Shown: positions 13,041 to 20,549 of the stretch, one piece after another
Layout: each line of letters begins with the position of its first letter
Position numbering within the stretch: the stretch's first letter is position 1
Origin: a virus
DNA: 20,549 nucleotides
Reading direction: 5' to 3' (one strand)
IMG/VR virus record: IMGVR_UViG_3300021335_000118
Coordinates: 1-20,549 of that record
Made by a program: the position numbers and the translations under genes
Notes under the pieces: model-generated
The model's input: only the letters and a program-made list of their open reading frames with translations
What the model was told of the DNA's origin: nothing
Database searches by the model: none

Positions 13041-14213
13041 TTAGCTAAAGCTAACGTTACCGTTAGTGATAGCCACTTTAGATAGGTAGTCTGCCGCATT
13101 ACCTAGAGATGATGCAGTGTTTGTTAACTCAACATATCCGTAACGAGTCATGAAGCTCACAACTGGTTCGAATGTTGCTGGGTCTAGTACAACACCACTT
13201 GACATCAATGGAATGTATGGGCAGTAGAATGCTGGTGCATCTGATTCACTTGAACCTTTGTAACCAACTAGTACGTCTGCACTATCAGCCGCATATGAAT
13301 CAACATATACTCTCATAGCGTTGTTCAATGTACCTACAAACTTAGTGTTTGTTGGTGCTTCGAACGAACCTTCAGTTGTTCTTGCGAACGCTGAAGTTGT
13401 TGCAGATTGTAGAATTGTAAGTGCAAATGGACTTACAACTGCGTAGTTACCTGCGCCTCTACGTGTACGCTGTGCAATCAAGTTTGCAACTCTGTTGATT
13501 TGAACTGCTAAAGCCGCATGTTCGTCACCAACGAATGTTGCTGTACCTGATACAGCTGATTGGTCGTATGTTAGTGCCGCAGAACCAGCTAATGAACGTA
13601 GAGATGCTAGGATCTCTTGATCAATTTCAGCTGTTATTTCTTGCGCCAAAGCCGCCATGATCTCAGCTTCGATGTCAATGCCCTGTTGAGCTTGTGCATC
13701 TTGAGCCGCTTCAAAAGTCCATCTAGCTGATAGCTTTCTGGTTTTTGCTTCGACTGTTTGCTTTAAGATCTGGATGCTTAGTCTGTTACCAGCAGATCCT
13801 TCAAGACCAGCAGTAGCTTGTGCTTTACCAGCATCACTTCCTGCCGCATCGCCGGAATAACCCATAGCGATCTTGAATGGACTTAGAGCCTCTTCACCTG
13901 TAGTAGCATCGTCTGCTGTATCAGCATAACGTACTCTTAAAGTATGAATTTGGCCTACTGGACCAGTCATTGGTTGTACACCAACTAGTTCGTTTGCTAT
14001 AACTGTTGGCATTACACGTCTGATTACTGGTAGGATAACACGGTTTAGAGTAGCGACATTACCTGCAGAAGTTGCACCTGCTGTTGCACTTTCAGCCAAA
14101 TACTTTTTAGTATTTTCTAAAGTAACATCCATTACAGATTTCTTGTGGCCTTGTAAGCCTTCAAGAAGAGCACTCTTTGTATCCTGCCAGCGTCCTTCTA
14201 ATAGTTCTGACAT
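13041..14213 (-). CDS. 23: Major capsid protein (gp23-like)
   Basis: The 390-residue protein forms the capsid hexamers. The conserved T4-like core appears early: NRVILPVIRRVMPTVIANEL directly followed by VGVQPMTGPVGQIHTLRVRY (residues ~56-95). A prohead-protease cleavage site of the LxE type is visible as YLAE/SATAG after Glu41, so the mature chain should start at Ser42. It is preceded by an AAGGAGAAAA ribosome site 11 nt after gp22. At 390 aa it is clearly shorter than T4 gp23 (521 aa), so it probably lacks part of the T4 insertion domain. Position after gp20-gp21-gp22 agrees. It is followed by a strong terminator. Confidence 0.95.
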   Translation of the reverse strand: MSELLEGRWQDTKSALLEGLQGHKKSVMDVTLENTKKYLAESATAGATSAGNVATLNRVILPVIRRVMPTVIANELVGVQPMTGPVGQIHTLRVRYADTADDATTGEEALSPFKIAMGYSGDAAGSDAGKAQATAGLEGSAGNRLSIQILKQTVEAKTRKLSARWTFEAAQDAQAQQGIDIEAEIMAALAQEITAEIDQEILASLRSLAGSAALTYDQSAVSGTATFVGDEHAALAVQINRVANLIAQRTRRGAGNYAVVSPFALTILQSATTSAFARTTEGSFEAPTNTKFVGTLNNAMRVYVDSYAADSADVLVGYKGSSESDAPAFYCPYIPLMSSGVVLDPATFEPVVSFMTRYGYVELTNTASSLGNAADYLSKVAITNGNVSFS

Positions 14214-14224
14214 TATTTTTCTCC

Positions 14225-15325
14225 TTATTTAATACCCGCTAGGCGTTTAATGTCTACTACGTTAGAGTAGTTTTGGCTAGCGTCATTACTATCGATAGTT
14301 GTTTCTTTATTGCCTGTGATTTCTTTGCCTTCTGTGAGTGTCGCCTTCTTCTTCTCTGGAGTGTTACCTGCTAAAACTGCTGGTAGGTACTTGTCAAAAG
14401 CACCTTGTAATTTTGCAGTCTGAACTGATTCCAGTAAGTCTGTCATTATTTCTTTTTGGTCCTTGTTTAAAGGTCCAACAAGACTGTTTAGTACTTCATT
14501 ACGCTCAACTAGATCTTTTGCACGTTTAATTTCAGCGTCTTTTGCTTCAACTAATTTTGCCTTTTCATCTGCTGTCGCTTTTGCTTCTTCAAGTTGTTTA
14601 TTTTTTACATCAACAACTTTCAACAATTTAGCTGTTTCTGACTTTTCATTTAGATATGAATTTGTGTACTCATTACTAAATGCTTCGAACAATCTACGTC
14701 CAAAGTCATTTTTGCGAGCTGACTCAATATCTTCTTTAAGAGCACTCAACTCTTTATTAAGACCTTTGTCAACTGCTTCCATTACAGCTTTTGAAGATTT
14801 TTGAATGAAGTCTGTTTTCACTTTTGCTAAGTGGGATTTAGCTTCGCGTACTAAACGAACTTTCGTTTCTGCTAAATCTTTCTTATCTTCGTGGAATTCT
14901 GCAAGTTCTTTACTTAGAGCTTCAACAATAAATTCTTCGAGCTTGGAAAAGTTTGTAGCAAGAGCTTTTTGGTCTTCGTGAAGTTCACCGACTTCTTTGC
15001 CTAACTGATGTAGCACAAAATCTTTTAGTTTGCCGGCGTTTTCACGCATAGCTACTGCATATTTTGCTCTAGCTTCTGCTAGTTGCTTGCGATCGTCTGC
15101 AAGCTCTGCAATTTCTTCGGACAGTTTTGTCTCAAGCATTTTATCTACTGCTTCAGTCATTAACTGTTTGTCATGCTCGTATTTTTGAGCAAACTCTTCA
15201 CGGAGTTCAGCTGTTGCCGCAAGACGGTTTTCTTTAATTTTCGCGTCCCAAGCCTCTTGAATTTCTGCTTTAACTTCTTCGCTTAGTGCAGATCCTTCAA
15301 AGAGTGTTTTTAATGCATCCAACAT
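14225..15325 (-). CDS. 22: Prohead scaffolding core protein (gp22-like)
   Basis: A 366-residue, highly charged and almost wholly alpha-helical protein with long coiled-coil segments (roughly residues 15-300, repeated LAE/LSE/AEL heptad-like stretches). It lies between gp21 and gp23 as in T4 and starts 14 nt after gp21 with an AAGGAG site. Many (L/I)xE tripeptides are potential gp21 cleavage sites, which fits a scaffold that is degraded during maturation. T4 gp22 is shorter (about 270 aa). The C-terminal 60 residues are Thr/Lys/Asn-rich and end RLAGIK. Confidence 0.9.
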   Translation of the reverse strand: MLDALKTLFEGSALSEEVKAEIQEAWDAKIKENRLAATAELREEFAQKYEHDKQLMTEAVDKMLETKLSEEIAELADDRKQLAEARAKYAVAMRENAGKLKDFVLHQLGKEVGELHEDQKALATNFSKLEEFIVEALSKELAEFHEDKKDLAETKVRLVREAKSHLAKVKTDFIQKSSKAVMEAVDKGLNKELSALKEDIESARKNDFGRRLFEAFSNEYTNSYLNEKSETAKLLKVVDVKNKQLEEAKATADEKAKLVEAKDAEIKRAKDLVERNEVLNSLVGPLNKDQKEIMTDLLESVQTAKLQGAFDKYLPAVLAGNTPEKKKATLTEGKEITGNKETTIDSNDASQNYSNVVDIKRLAGIK

Positions 15326-15338
15326 TTATTTCTCCTTA

Positions 15339-15971
15339 TTACTGGAGGCCTCTAATTATGTTAACTAGAGATTCCTTTAAGTATTTCTGTGCCTTGTGGT
15401 CTTCTTTTGTTGCCTGTGCAAGTTTGTATGCCTTGTACCCGCCACGTTCATTCATTAAATGTTCGTAAATGGGCGTAGGATACGCCCCCGGTGCACTGGG
15501 TTGTGCAACTACATCCACTGTGATGATTTCAAAATCCGAAACCTCACCGCTTCCGCTTTCTGATACATTACCTGAACCCCTACTGGAAACACCAAGTTTC
15601 ACTCCGCTTTCCAGCATTGTTTTAACTAGTGTTCCCATTGGGGTAGGTAAAATTTTCATTTTGCCATAACCATTGTTTCCGTCCATGTACATATTAGTAA
15701 TCATATGACTTACACGGTCAAGGTTAATATTAAGTCCTTCGGGATGATCAACTTCACCTAATACACTATACCCGCCATTGATTTGATCGTTGAGCGTAGT
15801 TACAGCCCTACTGATCTCACTTACAGGATAAACTCTTTGGTTTGCATTACGCACACCACCTTGTATACAAATTCCTTTAAGATAAAGGTCTTTGCCTCCA
15901 GTTTCGTTTTCAGTTGTCTCAACAACCATATTCGCCTGGTCGAAGGATAGAGTTTCGGTTAAGTTAAGCAT
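15339..15971 (-). CDS. 21: Prohead core protease (gp21-like)
   Basis: A 210-residue serine protease of the T4 gp21 family that cleaves scaffold and capsid proteins after LxE-type sites. Visible catalytic candidates: His76 in LGEVDHPEG and Ser129/Ser130 in KLGVSSRGSG, followed by DFEIITVDVV with possible acidic partners (Asp147, Asp153). The length is close to T4 gp21 (212 aa). It starts 12 nt after the gp67-like gene with an AAGGATAAC ribosome site. Confidence 0.93.
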   Translation of the reverse strand: MLNLTETLSFDQANMVVETTENETGGKDLYLKGICIQGGVRNANQRVYPVSEISRAVTTLNDQINGGYSVLGEVDHPEGLNINLDRVSHMITNMYMDGNNGYGKMKILPTPMGTLVKTMLESGVKLGVSSRGSGNVSESGSGEVSDFEIITVDVVAQPSAPGAYPTPIYEHLMNERGGYKAYKLAQATKEDHKAQKYLKESLVNIIRGLQ

Positions 15972-15983
15972 TATAAGTTATCC

Positions 15984-16985
15984 TTATGATCCGATTGTAC
16001 TTTTTGCGTTGACGCCAGTTTCACCAGCACCTTTTTTCTCAGTACCGTGTCCTTTTGCATTTTTGCTCATTGACTTCGATGCTTTACCGCCTGGTACGTT
16101 TACGTTCCCTGCGTTATCTTCTTTAGGTGCTTGTGCCTTGCCGCCACTCTCGTCACCACCTTGTGCAATGTTAGAGGCTGTTCCGCCCATATCATTTTTA
16201 GATGCAACTGGTGATTTCGCTTTGTTGTCCTCGCCTTTTGGCTCAGCAACTTTCTCTACATACTCACGCATCTGTTCTGTTGCGGTTTTCTGTACAGATT
16301 CTTCTACTTCATCTTCTGAAGTTTCCATAGGTGCAAATTCTTCAGCTGGTACTAATGCTTCTTCTTCAGCATCACCTTCGTCGTCGCCTGCGTCCATATC
16401 CATGTCATCGCCTGCTTCGTCGTCGCCTTTGTCTTCGTCACCCATCATTTTTTCAAATTCTGCTTTTAAGTCATCTAAAGCATCTTCTAAATCAACTACA
16501 CGGTCTTCTAGCTCTTCTTCGCCTTCGTCGCCCATGTCGTCACCTTCTTCGTCATCACCGGCTTCAATGTCGCCCATCATGTCGTCTGCTGGATCACCGC
16601 CCATGTCGTCCATAGGTGCTTCCATTTCAGGTTCCATAAAGTTTTCATCAGTTTTTTCGTCGTCTGTAGCTTCTTCTACTTCTTTTTCATCTGTAGCTTC
16701 TTCTACTTCGTCGTCCTTTGATGATTCGTCAACTTCTTTGTCATCTTCTTTTGATGCTTCGTCAACTTCTTCGTCTTTTGATGCTTCATCTACTTCTTCA
16801 TCACTAGCTTCATCAACTTCTTCGTCTTTAGACGCTTCGTCAATGTCTAGATCATCTTCTAGTAGGTTTTCATAAATTTCTCTTGATTTTTCTATCACGT
16901 ACTCGTGAAATAGTTCTTCAGCACCTGCTTTGTCCTCGTTTACGAGTTTTTCAAGCATTGCTTCAATTTTATTGATATCTGCCAT
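15984..16985 (-). CDS. 67: Acidic prohead core protein, gp67-like and greatly enlarged (333 aa)
   Basis: The start chosen is ATG 16985 (MADINKIEAMLEKLVNEDKA), because AAGGAGAAACTA lies just upstream; the frame opens earlier at 17021 but has no ribosome site there. Residues 1-50 (EKLVNEDKAGAEELFHEYVI) resemble the N-terminal helix of T4 gp67, the small internal core protein that also ends in an acidic tail. Here the acidic part is expanded: residues ~52-115 are tandem VDEASKDEE-type repeats, then a long Asp/Glu/Gly/Met region, then a Lys/Gly-rich end (KNAKGHGTEKKGAGETG). Placement between gp20 and gp21 supports a prohead core role. Assignment to gp67 is by pattern and synteny. Confidence 0.75.
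   Translation of the reverse strand: MADINKIEAMLEKLVNEDKAGAEELFHEYVIEKSREIYENLLEDDLDIDEASKDEEVDEASDEEVDEASKDEEVDEASKEDDKEVDESSKDDEVEEATDEKEVEEATDDEKTDENFMEPEMEAPMDDMGGDPADDMMGDIEAGDDEEGDDMGDEGEEELEDRVVDLEDALDDLKAEFEKMMGDEDKGDDEAGDDMDMDAGDDEGDAEEEALVPAEEFAPMETSEDEVEESVQKTATEQMREYVEKVAEPKGEDNKAKSPVASKNDMGGTASNIAQGGDESGGKAQAPKEDNAGNVNVPGGKASKSMSKNAKGHGTEKKGAGETGVNAKSTIGS
16650..16846 (-). repeat. Tandem acidic coding repeat in the gp67-like gene
   Basis: Roughly seven imperfect copies of a 7-12 residue unit of the type VDEASKDEE or VEEATDEKE, encoded by repeated CTTCGTCAACTTCTTC-like DNA on the plus strand. The unit length varies, as expected from slippage or recombination between copies. Confidence 0.8.
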
Positions 16986-17020
16986 TAGTTTCTCCTTGTA
17001 TGTTCGTAAGGCTGTAAACA

Positions 17021-17028
17021 TATTTACA
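17021..17028 (-). promoter_or_regulatory. T4-type late promoter (one mismatch)
   Basis: The minus strand reads TGTAAATA, about 35 nt before the ATG at 16985. Its position agrees with transcription of the gp67-gp21-gp22-gp23 block. It also supports the downstream start, because an RNA from here would begin after 17021. Confidence 0.5.
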
Positions 17029-17055
17029 TTTTTTACAATATATGTATGGATAATA

Positions 17056-17070
17056 GGCTCAAAACGAGCC
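17056..17070 (-). terminator. 5-bp hairpin between the Rossmann-like gene and the core block
   Basis: GGCTC-GTTTT-GAGCC on the minus strand, 15 nt after the upstream stop. On the minus strand only TATTATC follows, so termination would be weak. On the plus strand GTTTTG follows, which is no better. Confidence 0.4.
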
Positions 17071-17084
17071 GTTTTGACTTGATA

Positions 17085-17690
17085 TCAGGATATCTGCCAG
17101 AAATCTTTGAATTCTGACACTGTTGAGTGTTCTAAATTCGGAACGTCCTTTAGTGATTTTGGTATAAAAGAATCCCCTTCCTCAACTACTCTTATATATC
17201 TCGTATCTGGATGACTTTTCATTGTAGTTAATGTTTGTCTTTCCCAATTTCCGAAATATGTAGCAGGATCATAGCTTTTTTTATAGTTTTGTGTATCAGC
17301 ATATATGTTGTTTACACGTTTATATTCACCATTTACGTCTTTAGTACCCCTAAAATCAAAGCCTAACACATATATTTCGTCATATCCGTGCATATGACTA
17401 GCCATCCATAATGCTGTAGGACCGCTACTCCAACCCTTACTAGGGTTGAAAAGATTTAAATTTGGTATTGCATTGTATGATCTATTAGGATTAGTCCATA
17501 CTTCGTTGTCTAATTGCCATCTATGTTGTGTTATTTCTAATATCATTTTAACATCAACAGCAACTAGATAGTCAGGTCTAAAGGTTCTGTATACTGCGTT
17601 ACACGCATATACTTTTCCAAACTGTTTTAGATGTTGTAGATTGATCGGTTCACGGCTCTTGCCGTTACCTACGACAAACGCTACGGACAA
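17085..17690 (-). CDS. Rossmann-like protein of unknown function in the head cluster (~201 aa)
   Basis: The start is uncertain because no ATG is available. A TTG at 17690 lies one base after the upstream stop, with GGAG six bases before it. Another TTG at 17720 would overlap the upstream gene by 29 nt. The N-terminus SVAFVVGNGKSREPINLQHL followed by KVYACNAVYRTFRPDYLVAVD looks like a nucleotide-binding beta-alpha-beta start. It resembles proteins with a VVGNGxS motif, such as DUF115/sialyltransferase-like families. The middle has GWSSGPTALWMASHMHGYDE followed by IYVLGFDFRG, which fits that fold. A sugar-modifying or glycosyltransferase-like role is possible but unproven. It lies between gp20 and the core genes, where T4 has no equivalent. 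Confidence 0.75.
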   Translation of the reverse strand: MSVAFVVGNGKSREPINLQHLKQFGKVYACNAVYRTFRPDYLVAVDVKMILEITQHRWQLDNEVWTNPNRSYNAIPNLNLFNPSKGWSSGPTALWMASHMHGYDEIYVLGFDFRGTKDVNGEYKRVNNIYADTQNYKKSYDPATYFGNWERQTLTTMKSHPDTRYIRVVEEGDSFIPKSLKDVPNLEHSTVSEFKDFWQIS

Positions 17691-17691
17691 A

Positions 17692-17937
17692 TTACACTCC
17701 AGGTTCTGCGTTAGCGGCAATGCCGTACATTTGCCTTACGAAAAATAATTCTTTCTCGTTTTCTTCCTTGTGTAATTCTGAAGATTTACGTGCTTTGTTT
17801 ATCATGCGTAAACTAAGACGTGTCTTACGAGTGTCATCGTACTCCATTGGAGATTCGTCTGACAAAGGATCGTATCCTTTATCTTCAATTGGATCTAAGT
17901 TTTGTTTATCAAAATAAAAGAATTCACGTAAGTTCAT
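17692..17937 (-). CDS. Hypothetical 81-aa protein downstream of the portal gene
   Basis: An 81-residue protein beginning MNLREFFYFDKQNLDPIEDK, acidic in the first half, with a basic helical middle (TRKTRLSLRMINKARKSSEL) and a conserved-looking ELFFVRQMYGIAA end. It occupies the position of T4 gene 67 but does not resemble it; the gp67-like protein lies further downstream. No Shine-Dalgarno site precedes ATG 17937, and a perfect late promoter ends only 5 nt before it. The function is unknown; a prohead or portal-associated role is inferred from position only. Confidence 0.75.
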   Translation of the reverse strand: MNLREFFYFDKQNLDPIEDKGYDPLSDESPMEYDDTRKTRLSLRMINKARKSSELHKEENEKELFFVRQMYGIAANAEPGV

Positions 17938-17942
17938 AATAC

Positions 17943-17950
17943 TATTTATA
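17943..17950 (-). promoter_or_regulatory. Perfect T4-type late promoter overlapping the gp20 stop codon
   Basis: The minus strand reads TATAAATAGTATTATG: an exact late box that includes the TAA stop of gp20 and lies 5 nt from the next ATG. With usual late-promoter spacing, RNA would begin at or next to the start codon, giving a leaderless or very short-leader mRNA. Confidence 0.6.
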
Positions 17951-19694
17951 CCGTTTGCTGTGTTGTGTCTCCGCCAGCGTCTGCACCTGGCTCTGCTCCT
18001 GTAACAGTTTCAGGTGGTGTACCTTCTCCTGCCGCCGCGGCTCCTTCTTCACCTTCTGGTGCTTCATCTTCTATGCCGCCTAAATCATCTGCTATACCTG
18101 CACCACTAACTCCTGCTGTACGCATTTCTGCACTTGCATCAGTAGGTGGTTGCTGTAGAGTTTCATCGTTTTCTTCTCTCCATAGTCTTTCATTGTGTGC
18201 AATTTCTTCTTTAGATAAACCTAAGAATCTTTCTAATGCAAATCTATTTGAAATATATGGTACTGCCATCATTTGTGTAAATGTTGGAACACGAGTATTG
18301 TCTAATTCACTTTGTCTATAACTTGCAAAGTTTTGTGGTGGTTGCATACTTACATCAAACATACTAACATCAATGTTAATACCTTTTTCTAGTAAGTAAC
18401 GTTTAAATTCTTGATTGAATACTTCAATTAGTAGTCCTTGCAATCTCATACAATACTGATTAAATCTTAATTCTTGTATGTATGCTGTGCCTACTCTACC
18501 GTCATTGTATTGACTTTGTCCTTCATCTTGTGCCGCAGTTGGCAAGTAAGAACTAGGAATACGTAATCCTCTAATTAATTTATTTGTAAAATATTTTAAG
18601 TCGTCAATTTCACCTAGGTTAGTTCCACCTGGTAATGTTTCAACTTTTGATCCACGCCCTTCTGCTGTTTGTGGAAAGAAGTAGTCTTCGTTGGTTGACA
18701 GCGGATTGTAAGAACTGTCTATGACCGATGTGCCTCCGCCTGTCTTCGATGGGATACGTCTTTGATGTATTTCCGTTTTAACACGCTCCACAAATTGCAT
18801 AGCAAGGTGTGACGGCATGTTGCCCACATCAACGTAGAATACTCTGCGTTCTGGTGCTCTCTGTGTTCTGTAAATAATAATTGCATCTTCAAGTAATTCT
18901 TTTTGCTTGTATACTTTGAATATACTTTCTAGTAATGAATTACCAAAAGGATGATTGTTATCTAGTCCTTCGCTTAGGCTCAAGTGTACCATGTGTTCTG
19001 CATCAATTGCAATTTCATGTTCTTGATCCATACCAAAACGTCCTTGTCCTCCAGAACCTGCTGTACTTGTATTACCAACCATGCCACGAACGCTACCTGT
19101 TAGGTATCCATCGCCGCCGCCAGTTACATTACCGTTAGTTTGGAAAGGAGTAGTTGCTACTTTATCTTTAAAATTTAAATTAATATCTTTTACAATATAT
19201 TGTTCAGGCTTTTTGCCTTCTGATTCATTAACAATAATTCTTGAAACTTTTGCAGGATCAACATGAAACCATTTTTTAGTTTCAGGATCTCTAATAAAAA
19301 ACTGATCACCGTATTTGAAAACATTACGTACTATTCTAAACATACGTGTTTCAAAACTATTCATTTTAGTCCACTGCTGTAAGTAGTTTTCTAAAATTTT
19401 AACTTCAGAGTTAGTTGCATCTTTTTTAAAATCAAGTACAAAATTTGTTTTATTTGTTTTATTAAATTGTGTACAAAATTCAGAAAGTATATCTAGTGCC
19501 GCATTTACTTCTGAATCGTTATCCATTACATTGTATTGTCCGTAACGTTCTACACGATTAGGAGCACCTACATACACATCAGGCAAATATGAACTATAAT
19601 TAGTTCTTGCAGGACCTGGCTGATTGCCACCTGCACCGCCTAATGGGCTATTTGTGCCTTGTTGCACTTCTGTAAAATATCTCTTCCAACTCAT
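17946..19694 (-). CDS. 20: Portal vertex protein (gp20-like)
   Basis: The 582-residue protein forms the dodecameric portal through which DNA is packaged and the tail attaches. Family landmarks: VMDNDSEVNAALDILSEF (56-73), RNVFKYGDQFFIRDP (123-137), a MVHLSLSEGLDNNHPFGNSL stretch (235-254), then FVERVKTEIHQRRIPSKTGG (301-320), STNEDYFFPQTAEGRGSKVE (333-352) directly followed by TLPGGTNLGEIDDLKYF (353-369), all recalling T4 gp20. It is slightly longer than T4 gp20 (524 aa). The extra length lies mainly in a low-complexity Ala/Gly/Glu-rich C-terminal tail (~525-582). It starts 4 nt after the upstream stop with only a weak GGGAT ribosome site, so coupling is likely. Confidence 0.95.
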   Translation of the reverse strand: MSWKRYFTEVQQGTNSPLGGAGGNQPGPARTNYSSYLPDVYVGAPNRVERYGQYNVMDNDSEVNAALDILSEFCTQFNKTNKTNFVLDFKKDATNSEVKILENYLQQWTKMNSFETRMFRIVRNVFKYGDQFFIRDPETKKWFHVDPAKVSRIIVNESEGKKPEQYIVKDINLNFKDKVATTPFQTNGNVTGGGDGYLTGSVRGMVGNTSTAGSGGQGRFGMDQEHEIAIDAEHMVHLSLSEGLDNNHPFGNSLLESIFKVYKQKELLEDAIIIYRTQRAPERRVFYVDVGNMPSHLAMQFVERVKTEIHQRRIPSKTGGGTSVIDSSYNPLSTNEDYFFPQTAEGRGSKVETLPGGTNLGEIDDLKYFTNKLIRGLRIPSSYLPTAAQDEGQSQYNDGRVGTAYIQELRFNQYCMRLQGLLIEVFNQEFKRYLLEKGINIDVSMFDVSMQPPQNFASYRQSELDNTRVPTFTQMMAVPYISNRFALERFLGLSKEEIAHNERLWREENDETLQQPPTDASAEMRTAGVSGAGIADDLGGIEDEAPEGEEGAAAAGEGTPPETVTGAEPGADAGGDTTQQTV

Positions 19695-19698
19695 TCAA

Positions 19699-20549
19699 TT
19701 ATCCCGTCATTAAGTCGCCTTGAGCGTTAACACCAGTTCTAACACCTTTGGTTAGTTTGTTGTTCTCAATCATCAACTCTGCCAATTGGGTCATGCTATT
19801 ATTTAACAATTCTAGCTGTTCGTTAGTCGCTTTCTGGTTTGGACCAAGATCTGCTACATTACCTAATTTACCACTTAAATCAGCTATTTGAGTACCAACT
19901 TCTGACATAGTATTGCCTATAGTAGACAATTCTTCTGGTGAAAATTCTGCCATCATTTTTGCTGTATCTGGTGCAGAACTGCTAGTTGAAGTTGCTGATG
20001 CTGTGTCTGTGCTTGGTTCGTCCCCGCCGCCAAATAATGACTTACCTTTACCACCTAACCATTTTGGAAGATAGTCTGTAAAGTCTGGAAGTTTAAAATC
20101 AAAACTAAAGAATCCTTTTACTTTATCTACAATAGAGTTGAACATATCAGATATACTCGGAAATTCAAACTCTATTCCAAATACATCTTTAATTTTATTA
20201 ATAGGCCACATAATCATATCTTTAGCAGATTGAAATATATCTCCTACACTAGTATCAAATATGCTTAATATTTTGTTTGGAACAAACATAATTGCATTCC
20301 AAGCGGAATCAATTACATCACCAAAACTTGTTTCGCCTGAGAAAAGTCCTATGATTGCATTAGGTACTGCCATTATTGCGTCCCATGCATCTGTGAAGAA
20401 ACTGCTTATACCTTCCCAACTAAACATTTCCATTATTGCTGTGCCTAGTCCTATTATTGCATCAATACCTGCACTTATCCAACCTTTAATTGTTTCATAA
20501 CTGAACATTGCCACCAATGCCGCTCCTATTGCTAAGAATGGTGCCGCTA
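19699..20549 (-). CDS. Tape-measure-like structural protein, C-terminal part (partial, 5' end outside window)
   Basis: The frame is open to the right edge, so the N-terminus lies beyond the window. The first ~160 visible residues are imperfect 26-30 residue repeats of amphipathic, hydrophobic helices with recurring AWDAIMAVPNAIIGLF, AWNAIMFVPNKILSIF and KDMIMWPINKIKDVF units. A Gly-rich stretch, a Ser/Thr/Ala linker (STDTASATSTSSSAPDT) and a predicted coiled-coil C-terminus follow. Such repeats are typical of tape-measure or other long internal tail proteins that have membrane-active segments. Its position directly upstream of gp20, where T4 has gp19, is unexpected for a tape measure, so it may be another virion protein of the same style. 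Confidence 0.75.
   Translation of the reverse strand, partial: AAPFLAIGAALVAMFSYETIKGWISAGIDAIIGLGTAIMEMFSWEGISSFFTDAWDAIMAVPNAIIGLFSGETSFGDVIDSAWNAIMFVPNKILSIFDTSVGDIFQSAKDMIMWPINKIKDVFGIEFEFPSISDMFNSIVDKVKGFFSFDFKLPDFTDYLPKWLGGKGKSLFGGGDEPSTDTASATSTSSSAPDTAKMMAEFSPEELSTIGNTMSEVGTQIADLSGKLGNVADLGPNQKATNEQLELLNNSMTQLAELMIENNKLTKGVRTGVNAQGDLMTG

Noticed and set aside
16653-16846. Possible CRISPR-like repeats
   Set aside because: The repeats are short, in-frame coding units for acidic peptides with no spacers of even length.
15892-16875. 327-codon Ser-rich plus-strand open frame opposite the gp67-like gene
   Set aside because: It is the antisense shadow of acidic Asp/Glu repeats (TCx codons), with no ribosome site or family resemblance.
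17965-18321. Plus-strand frame opposite the end of gp20
   Set aside because: It is an antisense shadow of the low-complexity Ala/Gly/Glu tail of the portal protein.

Overview
The window looks like part of the structural region of a marine T4-like myovirus. It is AT-rich and every gene I support lies on the minus strand. Reading 5'->3' on that strand (right to left), the order matches the T4 head module: portal gp20, small core or hypothetical genes, an acidic gp67-like prohead core protein, prohead protease gp21, scaffold gp22, and major capsid protein gp23. A long block of tail-fibre or other virion genes follows. Low GC, T4-type late promoters (TATAAATA and close variants), a phage speD gene and LamG/beta-helix fibre proteins fit T4-like phages of marine cyanobacteria or SAR11. 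The sequence alone does not settle the host.

Right end (20549-13041): the C-terminal part of a tape-measure-like protein, gp20, an 81-aa protein at the position of T4 gene 67, a Rossmann-like protein of unknown function, the enlarged acidic gp67-like protein, gp21, gp22 and gp23. Spacing is tight, with Shine-Dalgarno sites at most starts. gp23 is closed by a clear rho-independent terminator.

Middle (12972-11904): an island with a different regulatory style. A host-type sigma-70 promoter (17-bp spacer) drives speD, followed by a 50-aa basic ORF. A second near-consensus sigma-70 promoter with the same 17-bp spacer then drives an intergenic stretch of about 265 nt that holds no credible gene. 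This stretch folds into nested long-range helices. Its two ends pair with each other, its 3' side can form an H-type pseudoknot, and it ends in a rho-independent terminator. I call it a candidate structured phage non-coding RNA and consider it the most interesting item here.

Left part (11903-1): a likely virion protein behind a late promoter and a hairpin-rich leader, a 314-aa fibre-like protein, two paralogous ~110-aa beta-rich proteins, a 173-aa fibre-associated protein, two giant paralogous beta-helix fibre proteins (1353 and 1235 aa) carrying different inserted domains (EF-hand/dockerin-like, an unidentified globular domain, LamG), a 118-aa hypothetical protein, and a partial protein made of 55-59-residue carbohydrate-binding-like repeats that runs off the left edge. 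Short sequence modules recur across the fibre genes, which suggests host-recognition proteins evolving by duplication and domain insertion.
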